The notes below the pieces were generated by a model. It did no database searches and was not told the origin of the DNA. It saw only the letters and a list, made by a program, of their open reading frames with translations. From Lathyrus oleraceus (lineage: Eukaryota; Streptophyta; Magnoliopsida; Fabales; Fabaceae), in NCBI RefSeq assembly GCF_024323335.1, contig NC_066580.1, positions 442,967,851 through 443,031,850 of the forward strand: a DNA stretch of 64,000 nt, written 5' to 3'. This document shows, piece by piece, positions 51,891 through 62,437 of the stretch; the first letter of the stretch is position 1; each line of letters opens with the position of its first letter. A program made the translations under genes and the position numbers.

Positions 51891-53949
51891 TGTAACACCC
51901 CGATAATAATATAATAATTATTTAAATTAAGTTAATAATATGTTTATTAATTTAATTAGATAATTGAATTATTATTATTATTATTTTGGAATAATAATTA
52001 TTGGGATAATTATTTATTGGAATAAAATAAGTTGGAATAATAAAAAGTCCCATTTTTGGTAAAAAGGGTGGCACGTGAAAAGGAAAACACAGAGAAGCGG
52101 TTGAAAGTGGAAAAAGGGCAAAAAGGCAGAGCAAGAGAAGAGGAAAAGCTTGGAGCTCAGAGATTGCTGGATTAACTCAGGTAAGGGGGGTTTATCATCG
52201 GTTAAAGGGCATTATGTGATAATATGTACTGAGTAGTGATAACCATTGTTTTACCTCTGATTTGATTGATGCATGATGAATTTGTGAACTTTTTGGATAA
52301 ACGAAATTGGGGTATAATTGAGAAAGAATTCGTAGGAATTAGATGTAAAAGTGTCAGATTTTGTGTAATCGAATAAAATACGAATTGTGTTGAAAATATG
52401 AACGACTTCTGTGTAGAAATTGGACTGTGGAAGGTTGGATTGGGTAGATCTCGTAGCAGAGAAAGCCATTGCAGATCTGGAAATCTGGTTTCTGGTCATA
52501 CGCGTATGGCACTAGGCAATACGCGTATGAGATGGCTGGTACGCGTATGGCACTAGGCAATACGCGTATGGATGAGGAAGATGAAATTTTGAACGTGAAA
52601 TGGTCTCTGGTAGTACGCGTATGGGGAAGTGATACGCGTAGCATACGCGTATGAGAGTGGGCAGTACGCGTATGGACTTGGTCAGGTTTGGGCAATACGC
52701 GTATGGGCATAGGCAATACGCGTATGGGCAGAATGGTGATTTTCTGTGCTGTTGTTGTGCAGTTTTTGGTTGTTTAGGCTGAGTGATGTACTTAGCTGAT
52801 GTATGATGTAGCAAGGATCATTTCCCGTTGTTTTGAGTAGTATGGGTATTAGTAGAGTGTGCTAATACTGTATTTGGTTATGTGGCATGATGTGATATGC
52901 TTTTGTGATAAAATGTATTAATGATGTGTGATGATAAGCACGATGCTGTGAATGTATCAGTTATGTATGCATTTGTGAATAGACTGTTTTATGGCTTAGA
53001 GTGTGAGCTTATGTCTATTATTGAATTGTTGTTGTTGTTGTTGCATTGCTAGGTGATTAGCATGCATATTCTAGCCTTTGGGGCTGTAGCTAATTCCCAT
53101 GGTGAGGAATTAGTGAGTGAATCATTGTGGATTTGTTGTTGATGTTTGCATGCTAGATGATTAGCTTGCATAGTCTAGCCTTTGGGGCTGTAGCTAATTC
53201 CCATGGTGAGGAATTAGTGAGTGAGTCATTAGATCTCAAATGAGTGGGACTAGTGAGCTTAGTAGCCGTATCTGGAGTTGATCGGTGAGCTTGAACTGTA
53301 TGTTCAAGATTAGTCGGTACCGCATATGTTGAGTCTCATTGCATAATGAATGTATGGCATATAATATGAATGGATGTATTCCAGTATTATATGGTTATTA
53401 TGTGTTGTGTTGTTGATGATTGAGTATGGTTTGAGATTATACATATGCTATATGTTATTGTTGAGTATGATGTTTGAGTTGGTACTGTCGTTGCTGAGTG
53501 TGTAGTCTGGTTAGGGTGAACAAATGCGTATTTACTTAACATTACATAATGTTGTATAATGCTTATTATATTGATTGAGAAACTCACCCTTACAACTATG
53601 TTTTCAGGTAACGAGCAGAGTTGAGTAGAAGCTAGTCCTTGGAGTCTAGTGTCGTCCTTAGTGGTCATGCTCTGGTAGATGTAACATCGGGAGGGGATGT
53701 TTGACTATGCTTTAATTTAGTTGTTGATCAACTTTACATGTAATATAGTACATGATTCGAATGTCGATATTTTGTGTCCGCTGCGAATTATGCAAAAGAG
53801 TCTTATTTTGATTAAATAAACGAGCATGACAGGATAATTTGATGATTGTTGTGAAATGATTGTGTGGCACCCTTCGGGGCATAATTACTCTGATTTGATA
53901 TGTTATATATTTTAATTAAATATTTTGGGGTATTTAGAAGGGTGTTACA
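51891..53949 (+). repeat. 5' LTR of the chromovirus-type element (2059 bp)
   Basis: It runs from TGTAACACCCCGATAATA to GGGTGTTACA. It contains a cluster of ten TACGCGTA[TG] motifs (52498-52731). A duplicated block with a 104-bp period lies at about 53044-53230 (CTAGCCTTTGGGGCTGTAGC in both units). Confidence 0.95.
52498..52731. repeat. Cluster of ten TACGCGTATG motifs in the 5' LTR
   Basis: The palindromic core TACGCGTA occurs ten times in about 230 bp, at irregular spacing of 15-60 bp. Nine copies are followed by TG. The surrounding text is not strictly tandem. The cluster is repeated at about 59093-59327 in the 3' LTR. Confidence 0.95.
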
Positions 53950-53953
53950 TTAG

Positions 53954-53965
53954 TGGTATCAGAGC
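53954..53965 (+). other. Primer-binding site of the chromovirus-type element (tRNA-iMet)
   Basis: TGGTATCAGAGC begins four bases after the LTR end and is the standard initiator-methionine tRNA complement. Confidence 0.93.
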
Positions 53966-54073
53966 ATAGTCGGTCGAGTCGAGTCGTAATTATTCTGTTT
54001 CCCCTGTACGGTATAGGTGTTGTGTAACCTATCAGTACTCATTGTTTTAGTTTGTTGGGTTTTCAAAGTAGAG

Positions 54074-55099
54074 ATGGCTGGAAGAGGTAGAGATGATGCT
54101 GCGATTGCTGAGGCTCTGGGTATGCTAGCTGGAGTACTTGGAGGAAATCAGAATGTTATGGGAATGGGAGCTGCTCGTCAACTGAGTGAGTTCCAGAAGA
54201 ACAATCCTCCAATGTTCAAGGGAGCATACGATCCAGATGGTGCTCAGAAGTGGTTGAAGGAGATTGAGAGGATCTTCCGAGTGACTGAGTGTGCCGATAA
54301 CCAGAAGGTCAGGTTCGGTACGCATATGCTGTCAGAGGAAGCGGATGATTGGTGGGTTGCTACCCGCACTGAGTTGGAATCTGCTGGGAATGCTGAGATC
54401 TCTTGGGCTGTGTTCAGAGAGAGATTCCTGAGGAAGTATTTTCCAGAGGATGTTAGAGGGAAGAAAGAGATAGAGTTCTTGGAATTGAAGCAGGGTAACC
54501 GGTCTGTTACTGAGTATGCTGCTAAGTTCACAGAACTGTCAAAGTATTATACTCCCTATAGTGAGGCTACTGGGGAATTTTCCAAATGCGTGAAGTTTGA
54601 GAACGGGTTGCGCCCCGAGATCAAGCAGGCGATTGGATATCAGCGGATCAGAGTGTTTTCTGATTTGGTTGACTGTTGCAGGATTTTCGAACAGGATTCC
54701 AAGGCTAGAGCAGAGAGTTATCAACAAAGGGTTGATAGGAAAGGTAAGAACCAGAACGATCGTGGAAAACCGTATGCAGCTGGCAAAGGTTTTCAGAGTC
54801 AGAGTGGGATGAAGAGGCCTAGTGGGGGAGACTCTAGTGCTCCTGTTAAGTGTTACAGATGTGGTCGGGCTGGACATCGTGTTCATGAGTGTACCAGTGC
54901 TGCTATGAAGTGTTTCAAGTGTGGTAAAGGTGGTCACTTGGCTGCAGAGTGCCGGTTGAAGACTGTCACTTGTTTCAAATGTGGAGAGTTGGGTCATATC
55001 AGTCCACAGTGTCCTAAGCCGAAGAAAGAGAATCAGTCAGGAGGCAAGGTCTTTGCTTTATCGGGTTCTGAGACTTCTGCAGATGATCGTTTGATCTGA
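54074..55099 (+). CDS. Chromovirus gag polyprotein (about 341 aa)
   Basis: The chosen start is MAGRGRDD at 54074, the usual type of start for this clade; an upstream in-frame ATG at 54017 adds a hydrophobic stretch and is less likely. Residues about 50-220 are the Retrotrans_gag capsid-like domain (PPMFKGAYDPDGAQKWL, ADDWWVATR, FLRKYFPEDVRG). Three CCHC knuckles follow at about 54850-55015 (CYRCGRAGHRVHEC, CFKCGKGGHLAAEC, CFKCGELGHISPQC). The gag frame ends at a TGA at 55097-55099 and continues in the same frame into the protease. Gag forms the virus-like particle that packages the element's RNA. Confidence 0.92.
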   Translation: MAGRGRDDAAIAEALGMLAGVLGGNQNVMGMGAARQLSEFQKNNPPMFKGAYDPDGAQKWLKEIERIFRVTECADNQKVRFGTHMLSEEADDWWVATRTELESAGNAEISWAVFRERFLRKYFPEDVRGKKEIEFLELKQGNRSVTEYAAKFTELSKYYTPYSEATGEFSKCVKFENGLRPEIKQAIGYQRIRVFSDLVDCCRIFEQDSKARAESYQQRVDRKGKNQNDRGKPYAAGKGFQSQSGMKRPSGGDSSAPVKCYRCGRAGHRVHECTSAAMKCFKCGKGGHLAAECRLKTVTCFKCGELGHISPQCPKPKKENQSGGKVFALSGSETSADDRLI

Positions 55100-58000
55100 G
55101 GTACGTGTTATATTAATGGCTTTCCTCTTGTAGCTATTATTGACACCGGTGCTACTCATTCCTTTATATCCTTGGATTGTGCTGTGAAACTTAAGTTAGA
55201 GATATCTGAGATGCTTGGAAGTATGGTAATTGATACTCCTGCGAAGGGTTCAGTGACTACTACTTCAGTTTGTTTAAATTGTTCTTTGAGTATTTTTGGT
55301 AGAAACTTTGGGATAGACCTTGTGTGTCTTCCACTAGTGCAGATTGATGTTATCCTGGGTATGAACTGGTTGGTGTTTAACCGAGTCTATATCAACTGTT
55401 TTGATAAGACTGTGATTTTTCCTGAGATTGAGGAAGGAAAGAATTTGTTCCTATCTGCAAGGCAGGTGAATGAGGCAGTAGTAGATGGGGCAGAGTTGTT
55501 TATGTTGTTAGCGACCATGGAAGCTAAAGATAAACTAGTGATTGGCGATCTAGCCGTGGTGTGTGACTTTCCTGATGTGTTTCCGGAAGAGGTGAATGAA
55601 TTGCCGCCAGAGCGTGAAGTTGAGTTCTCGATTGATTTGGTACCTGGTACTAGACCGATATCGATGGCTCCATATCGTATGTCTGCTGTTGAGTTAACTG
55701 AATTGAAGAGTCAGTTGGAAGATTTGCTGGATAAGAAATTTATTCGTCCGAGTGTGTCACCGTGGGGTGCACCAGTGTTATTGGTTAAGAAGAAGGAAGG
55801 TACTATGAGGTTGTGTGTGGACTACAGGCAACTGAATAAAGTGACGATCAAGAATCGGTATCCTTTGTCGAGGATTGATGATTTGATGGATCAATTGGTT
55901 GGTGCGAGTGTGTTCAGCAAGATAGATTTGAGATCTGGGTATCATCAGATACGTGTGAAAACTGAGGATATCCAGAAGACTGCTTTCAGAACAAGGTATG
56001 GACATTATGAGTATTCTGTGATGCCTTTTGGAGTGACTAATGCACCTGGGGTATTCATGGAGTATATGAATAGGATTTTCCATCCGTACCCAGACCAGTT
56101 TGTTGTGGTGTTTATTGATGACATTCTGGTGTATTCGAAATCTGAAGAAGAGCATGCTGAGCATTTGAGAGTGGTTTTAGAAGTTCTCCGAGAAAAGAAG
56201 TTATTTGCTAAGCTGTCTAAGTGTGAATTTTGGTTAGAAGAGGTTAGTTTTCTTGGTCATGTGATTTCAAGAGGTGGTGTTGCTGTTGATCCTTCTAAGA
56301 TAGAAGCGGTATCCAAGTGGGAAGCTCCGAAGTCCGTTGCTGAGATTCGAAGTTTTCTTGGTTTGGCTGGTTATTATCGGAAGTTCATTGAGGGATTTTC
56401 TAAGTTAGCGTTACCGTTGACGATGTTAACTAGAAAGGGGCAAGTGTTTGTTTGGGACTCAAAATGTGAAGAAGGTTTCCAAGAGTTAAAGAAAAGGTTG
56501 ACTACTGCTCCTATCCTGATATTACCGAATTCGTCGGAATCGTTTGAGGTTTACTGTGATGCTTCCTTGTTGGGCTTGGGTGGTGTGTTGATGCAGAATA
56601 AGCAGGTTATAGCTTATGCTTCGAGACAATTGAGGGTTCATGAGAGGAACTATCCGACACATGATTTAGAGTTGGCAGCTGTGGTGTTTGTTCTGAAGTT
56701 GTGGAGGCATTATTTGTACGGGTCGAGATTTGAGGTTTTCAGTGACCATAAGAGTTTAAAGTATTTGTTTGATCAGAAAGAGCTGAATATGAGACAGAGG
56801 AGATGGTTAGAATTCTTGAAGGATTATGATTTTGGTTTGAATTACCATCCGGGTAAAGCAAACGTAGTAGCTGATGCATTGAGTCGGAAATCATTGCATA
56901 TGTCTATGCTAATGGTTAAGGAATTGGATTTGATTGAGCAGTTTAGAGACTTGAGTTTGGTGTGTGAGAGTACTCACAATAGTGTTAAATTGGGTATGCT
57001 GAAGTTAACAAGTGGTATTTTGGATAAGATTAGAGAGGGTCAGAAATCCGATATGCTTTTGGTTGACAGGTTGACTCTAGTGAATCAAGGTCAAGGTGGT
57101 GAATTCAGAGTTGACGAGAATGGTGTTTTGAAATTTGGTAATCGGGTGTGTGTTCCGGACGTTGCCGAACTTAAGAAGAGTATTCTTGAGGAAGGACATC
57201 GTAGTGGCTTGAGTATTCATCCTGGAGCTACGAAGATGTATCATGATTTGAAGAAGTTATTTTGGTGGCCGGGAATGAAAAGAGAAATTGCGAGTTTTGT
57301 TTATTCCTGTTTGACTTGTCAGAAGTCAAAGATTGAGCATCAGAAGCCGTCTGGGCTAATGCAACCGTTGGCTATTCCAGAGTGGAAGTGGGATAGTATC
57401 AGTATGGATTTTGTTTCTGGTTTGCCGAGGACAAGTAAGAATTTTGAAGCTATTTGGGTGATTGTTGATAGATTGACAAAGTCGGCTCATTTCATTCCGA
57501 TCAGAATGGATTATCCGTTAGAGAGATTAGCCGAGTTGTATATTGAGAAGATTGTAAGTTTGCATGGTATTCCGTCGAGTATTGTTTCGGACAGAGATCC
57601 TAGATTTACATCGAAGTTTTGGGAAGGTTTGCAGAAGGCTTTGGGAACTAAGCTGAGATTGAGTTCTGCATATCATCCGCAGACTGATGGTCAGACTGAG
57701 AGGACGATTCAGTCACTAGAGGATCTTTTGAGAGCTTGTGTTTTGGAAAAGGGAGGTGCTTGGGATTGTTATTTGCCTTTGATTGAGTTTACCTACAACA
57801 ATAGTTTTCATTCGAGCATTGGTATGGCACCGTTTGAAGCTTTGTATGGTAGGAGATGTCGGACACCGTTATGTTGGTATGAGTCCGGTGAGAGTGCTGT
57901 AGTTGGACCGGAGATTGTTCAACAAACTACGGAAAAGATTAAGATGATTCAGGAGAAGATGAGAATTGCTCAGAGTCGTCAGAAGAGTTATCATGATAAG

Positions 58001-58444
58001 CGGAGGAAGTCACTTGAGTTCCAAGAGGGAGATCATGTGTTTCTTCGTGTTACTCCGATAACTGGTGTTGGTCGAGCGTTGAAGTCGAAGAAGTTGACAC
58101 CTCGATTTATTGGTCCTTATCAGATTTTGGAGAGGATAGGGGAGGTAGCCTATCGTATCGCTTTACCGCCGTCGCTTGCGAATTTGCATGAGGTTTTTCA
58201 TGTGTCTCAGTTGAGGAGGTACATTCATGATCCGTCGCATGTAGTCCAAGTAGATGATGTACAGGTGAGAGATAACCTGACTGTTGAGACATCACCTATG
58301 AGGATCGAGGATCGAGAGTTGAAGCAGTTGCGGGGTAAAGAGATTGCCTTGGTGAAGGTAGCTTGGGGAGGACCAGCAGGTGGCAATGTGACTTGGGAAC
58401 TTGAGAGTCAGATGAAGGAGTCTTATCCGGAGTTGTTCGCTTGA
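55100..58444 (+). CDS. Chromovirus pol: protease, RT, RNase H, integrase, chromodomain-like C terminus
   Basis: This is in the gag frame, opening directly after the TGA; its first ATG is at 55172. The protease active site DTGATHS lies at about 55142-55162, upstream of that ATG. RT has the block VDYRQLNKV and the catalytic FIDD (56111-56122). RNase H has [16 protein letters not shown] and FSDHKSLKY. Integrase has an HHCC zinc finger (H-X-H ... CLTCQ, about 57197-57325), then MDF-SGLP, SDRDPRF and QTDGQTERT for the D,D,E triad. The C terminus ([13 protein letters not shown] ... [18 protein letters not shown]) is the chromodomain-like targeting region of the clade. No frameshift was found over 1115 codons, so all enzymes look catalytically complete. 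Confidence 0.93.
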   Translation, partial: GTCYINGFPLVAIIDTGATHSFISLDCAVKLKLEISEMLGSMVIDTPAKGSVTTTSVCLNCSLSIFGRNFGIDLVCLPLVQIDVILGMNWLVFNRVYINCFDKTVIFPEIEEGKNLFLSARQVNEAVVDGAELFMLLATMEAKDKLVIGDLAVVCDFPDVFPEEVNELPPEREVEFSIDLVPGTRPISMAPYRMSAVELTELKSQLEDLLDKKFIRPSVSPWGAPVLLVKKKEGTMRLCVDYRQLNKVTIKNRYPLSRIDDLMDQLVGASVFSKIDLRSGYHQIRVKTEDIQKTAFRTRYGHYEYSVMPFGVTNAPGVFMEYMNRIFHPYPDQFVVVFIDDILVYSKSEEEHAEHLRVVLEVLREKKLFAKLSKCEFWLEEVSFLGHVISRGGVAVDPSKIEAVSKWEAPKSVAEIRSFLGLAGYYRKFIEGFSKLALPLTMLTRKGQVFVWDSKCEEGFQELKKRLTTAPILILPNSSESFEVYCDASLLGLGGVLMQNKQVIAYASRQLRVHERNYPTHDLELAAVVFVLKLWRHYLYGSRFEVFSDHKSLKYLFDQKELNMRQRRWLEFLKDYDFGLNYHPGKANVVADALSRKSLHMSMLMVKELDLIEQFRDLSLVCESTHNSVKLGMLKLTSGILDKIREGQKSDMLLVDRLTLVNQGQGGEFRVDENGVLKFGNRVCVPDVAELKKSILEEGHRSGLSIHPGATKMYHDLKKLFWWPGMKREIASFVYSCLTCQKSKIEHQKPSGLMQPLAIPEWKWDSISMDFVSGLPRTSKNFEAIWVIVDRLTKSAHFIPIRMDYPLERLAELYIEKIVSLHGIPSSIVSDRDPRFTSKFWEGLQKALGTKLRLSSAYHPQTDGQTERTIQSLEDLLRACVLEKGGAWDCYLPLIEFTYNNSFHSSIGMAPFEALYGRRCRTPLCWYESGESAVVGPEIVQQTTEKIKMIQEKMRIAQSRQKSYHDKRRKSLEFQEGDHVFLRVTPITGVGRALKSKKLTPRFIGPYQILERIGEVAYRIALPPSLANLHEVFHVSQLRRYIHDPSHVVQVDDVQVRDNLTVETSPMRIEDRELKQLRGKEIALVKVAWGGPAGGNVTWELESQMKESYPELFA

Positions 58445-58474
58445 GGTATGTTTTCGAGGACGAAAACTCTTTTA

Positions 58475-58486
58475 GTGGGGGAGAGT
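58475..58486 (+). other. Polypurine tract of the chromovirus-type element
   Basis: The purine run AGTGGGGGAGAG lies just before the 3' LTR. Confidence 0.85.
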
Positions 58487-60544
58487 TGTAACACCCCGAT
58501 AATAATATAATAATTATTTAAATTAAGTTAATAATATGTTTATTAATTTAATTAGATAATTGAATTATTATTATTATTATTTTGGAATAATAATTATTGG
58601 GATAATTATTTATTGGAATAAAATAAGTTGGAATAATAAAAAGTCCCATTTTTGGTAAAAAGGGTGGCACGTGAAAAGGAAAACACAGAGAAGCGGTTGA
58701 AAGTGGAAAAAGGGCAAAAAGGCAGAGCAAGAGAAGAGGAAAAGCTTGGAGCTCAGAGATTGCTGGATTAACTCAGGTAAGGGGGGTTTATCATCGGTTA
58801 AAGGGCATTATGTGATAATATGTACTGAGTAGTGATAACCATTGTTTTACCTCTGATTTGATTGATGCATGATGAATTTGTGAACTTTTGGATAAACGAA
58901 ATTGGGGTATAATTGAGAAAGAATTCGTAGGAATTAGATGTAAAAGTGTCAGATTTTGTGTAATCGAATAAAATACGAATTGTGTTGAAAATATGAACGA
59001 CTTCTGTGTAGAAATTGGACTGTGGAAGGTTGGATTGGGTAGATCTCGTAGCAGAGAAAGCCATTGCAGATCTGGAAATCTGGTTTCTGGTCATACGCGT
59101 ATGGCACTAGGCAATACGCGTATGAGATGGCTGGTACGCGTATGGCACTAGGCAATACGCGTATGGATGAGGAAGATGAAATTTTGAACGTGAAATGGTC
59201 TCTGGTAGTACGCGTATGGGGAAGTGATACGCGTAGCATACGCGTATGAGAGTGGGCAGTACGCGTATGGACTTGGTCAGGTTTGGGCAATACGCGTATG
59301 GGCATAGGCAATACGCGTATGGGCAGAATGGTGATTTTCTGTGCTGTTGTTGTGCAGTTTTTGGTTGTTTAGGCTGAGTGATGTACTTAGCTGATGTATG
59401 ATGTAGCAAGGATCATTTCCCGTTGTTTTGAGTAGTATGGGTATTAGTAGAGTGTGCTAATACTGTATTTGGTTATGTGGCATGATGTGATATGCTTTTG
59501 TGATAAAATGTATTAATGATGTGTGATGATAAGCACGATGCTGTGAATGTATCAGTTATGTATGCATTTGTGAATAGACTGTTTTATGGCTTAGAGTGTG
59601 AGCTTATGTCTATTATTGAATTGTTGTTGTTGTTGTTGCATTGCTAGGTGATTAGCATGCATATTCTAGCCTTTGGGGCTGTAGCTAATTCCCATGGTGA
59701 GGAATTAGTGAGTGAATCATTGTGGATTTGTTGTTGATGTTTGCATGCTAGATGATTAGCTTGCATAGTCTAGCCTTTGGGGCTGTAGCTAATTCCCATG
59801 GTGAGGAATTAGTGAGTGAGTCATTAGATCTCAAATGAGTGGGACTAGTGAGCTTAGTAGCCGTATCTGGAGTTGATCGGTGAGCTTGAACTGTATGTTC
59901 AAGATTAGTCGGTACCGCATATGTTGAGTCTCATTGCATAATGAATGTATGGCATATAATATGAATGGATGTATTCCAGTATTATATGGTTATTATGTGT
60001 TGTGTTGTTGATGATTGAGTATGGTTTGAGATTATACATATGCTATATGTTATTGTTGAGTATGATGTTTGAGTTGGTACTGCCGTTGCTGAGTGTGTAG
60101 TCTGGTTAGGGTGAACAAATGCGTATTTACTTAACATTACATAATGTTGTATAATGCTTATTATATTGATTGAGAAACTCACCCTTACAACTATGTTTTC
60201 AGGTAACGAGCAGAGTTGAGTAGAAGCTAGTCCTTGGAGTCTAGTGTCGTCCTTAGTGGTCATGCTCTGGTAGATGTAACATCGGGAGGGGATGTTTGAC
60301 TATGCTTTAATTTAGTTGTTGATCAACTTTACATGTAATGTAGTACATGATTCGAATGTCGATATTTTGTGTCCGCTGCGAATTATGCAAAAGAGTCTTA
60401 TTTTGATTAAATAAACGAGCATGACAGGATAATTTGATGATTGTTGTGAAATGATTGTGTGGCACCCTTCGGGGCATAATTACTCTGATTTGATATGTTA
60501 TATATTTTAATTAAATATTTTGGGGTATTTAGAAGGGTGTTACA
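58487..60544 (+). repeat. 3' LTR of the chromovirus-type element (2058 bp)
   Basis: It is colinear with the 5' LTR except for one missing T and two substitutions seen by eye. It ends GGGTGTTACA and is followed by CAACT. Confidence 0.95.
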
Positions 60545-60549
60545 CAACT

Positions 60550-61595
60550 CACCTACATCTGGGGGTTACCAAGCCAGGAAGGAAATTCACTAAAATAGAA
60601 TCAGTTCAAAGACTCTCCGTACACTTCAACAAGTTACAGTCTTTCTCACCTAATCTCTACCCGTGCAATTTCTACCTAAGCACTCTTAGATATGAGAACC
60701 CACTCACTCCCCTACAATCACACCTGTGATCTTAAACAACAATCCCTTGAGAAAAGAAAACACTTTTCAATAACACACTCTTGATTTTACTTCACAGTTT
60801 CAATCAAGAAGACACACTCTTGATCTTGCTTCACAGCTTTGATCAAGAAGACACACACTCTTGCTTCACAGCTTTAGAGGGACAAATTACAACCACAAAT
60901 TAGTCCAATTCAATCATCAAAAGATGACTTGAATGACTTACAAGTCTCACGACTAAACAGACACAAACCCTAGCTCTCTCTCTATATTTCGCTCAGTATT
61001 GGTTGTGTGTTAAAACAGGTTTTCTAAGTCCCTTTTTATAGAAGCTTTCAGCTGGGCTTGGACATCTTGAAAACCCTAAATCTATTTTCCAATCAAATCT
61101 TCTTATGACAGCTAGTTAGATCTCTTTGGAAAATAAGTAAATCAGGTTGTAATCAATGATTGAATGCGCCTGCAAATCAGATCTTCAATCATAAATAGAT
61201 TGCCATTAATTGTGCAATCACAAAACACCAGACATTCACACTGAATGTTCTGTATACAGGATGTCATGACATCGGGTCTGACATCCTGGAAAAATCCTGC
61301 ATAATTCCATAATTCGTTTTATAACTTCCAGCAGGTACAACCATATCAGATGCCATGACCTTGTGTATGCCATCTTGAAACAACCCTGCATGAACATGTC
61401 TTTCATTTAAACTCCATCATGTACACACATATCAGATGCCATGACCTTGTGTATGACATTCTGAAACAATCCTGCATGATTATGTTTCTTAAGCTCCAGC
61501 AAGTACATAGGATATCTCATGTTAAGACATCACACATAACATCTTGTGAACACTCTTTGTTTTACCAAAATTGCTGCCAATACTTAGAACCAACA
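60550..61595 (-). repeat. Main part of the SIRE/Maximus-like copia 3' LTR
   Basis: The minus-strand start is TGTTGGTTCTAAGTATTGGC at 61595, preceded by the tract GCCAAAGGGGGAGTT (61610-61596). Internal repeats are a unit of about 84 bp with CATATCAGATGCCATGACC at about 61342 and 61426 (a third, diverged copy near 61260), and a 39-bp unit with ACACTCTTGAT...CTTCACAG at about 60774-60870. It is interrupted at 60550 by the chromovirus and resumes at 51890. Confidence 0.8.
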
Positions 61596-62437
61596 AACTC
61601 CCCCTTTGGCAAATTTTGGCTAAAACCTATATTTGTCCTTTTTGTTCACAAGAAAACTATTAGCAGTTAAACAACAGTTTAAACAGCAGTAGAAGCAAAC
61701 ACAATTACTAGAAATAGATACTAGTAATACACACATGCACAAGGGTACTTCTCATCCCCCTAAATCTGTGCAACACAAACAGAATTACTAGTTATGGATG
61801 CAACTAGTAAGACACACAAATGCACAAGGGTACTACTTCTCCCCCTAAATCTATGCATTCATCTCCATGAAAATAACAACACATGTAACCACAACACCTG
61901 TAACAATTAGAATGTCATTCTGACATCTCCTTCAACATCACCACCTGTGTACCACCACATCAGACATCCCCTTTGACATTTGTAAACAGAACAACATTTT
62001 GTTTAACAATAGTTGTCCATCTGTCCAGCCACATACATCTGCTCACAGCTCCAGCTCCACATAAACACTTCTCCCCCTTTTTAGTCAAAATTGACCAAAA
62101 GTGACCAATTAGACAAAATAAATGTCAATTAGCCTAGCAGAGAATGTCAGCACCGATGTTATAACATTAAAAATGTTAAAACATAATTGTTCAGGAGATA
62201 CAAACCATCATCATACACAGCTGTGATAGTTGAGATGATGAACAAATCCATGGAACTCATTAAGAGCCCAAAATATTACAAACAAGCATCAATGAGGACT
62301 GCCACGAATTACACATATTCCAAAAAAACAATAAAATTTCAGTCTTCCAAACATCAGCATCAGAACAGCTTCCAAAACATCAATCTTCACAGCACACCTC
62401 ACCCAATCTTCAGTCTTCAACACAAAAGGGGGAACCA
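61596..62437 (-). other. Noncoding region between env-like ORF and 3' LTR of the SIRE-like element
   Basis: Read on the minus strand it has repeated AGGGGGAGAAG words (about 61749-61764, 61835-61850 and 62070-62080), ending in the polypurine tract at the LTR. A duplicated segment of about 80 bp (ATTACTAG...ACAAGGGTACT) is at about 61703-61760 and 61783-61836. No ORF is supported. Confidence 0.65.

Larger units (their letters stand above)
51891..60544 (+). mobile_element. Near-intact Ty3/gypsy chromovirus-type element, 8.65 kb
   Basis: LTRs are at 51891-53949 (2059 bp) and 58487-60544 (2058 bp). Only three differences were seen: one T deletion in the run near 52290, and substitutions matching 53488/60083 and about 53744/60340. 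It has a CAACT duplication on both sides, PBS TGGTATCAGAGC (53954-53965), gag with three zinc knuckles, full pol, a C-terminal chromodomain-like region and a GTGGGGGAGAG polypurine tract. Long LTRs, a single gag-pol frame and the C-terminal domain fit the Tekay/Del clade of chromoviruses. The only coding lesion found is one in-frame TGA between gag and protease. Confidence 0.95.

Noticed and set aside
54017..54073. Upstream ATG giving gag a hydrophobic N terminus (signal-like)
   Set aside because: The family-typical start is the later ATG at 54074, and the upstream part is leader sequence close to the PBS.
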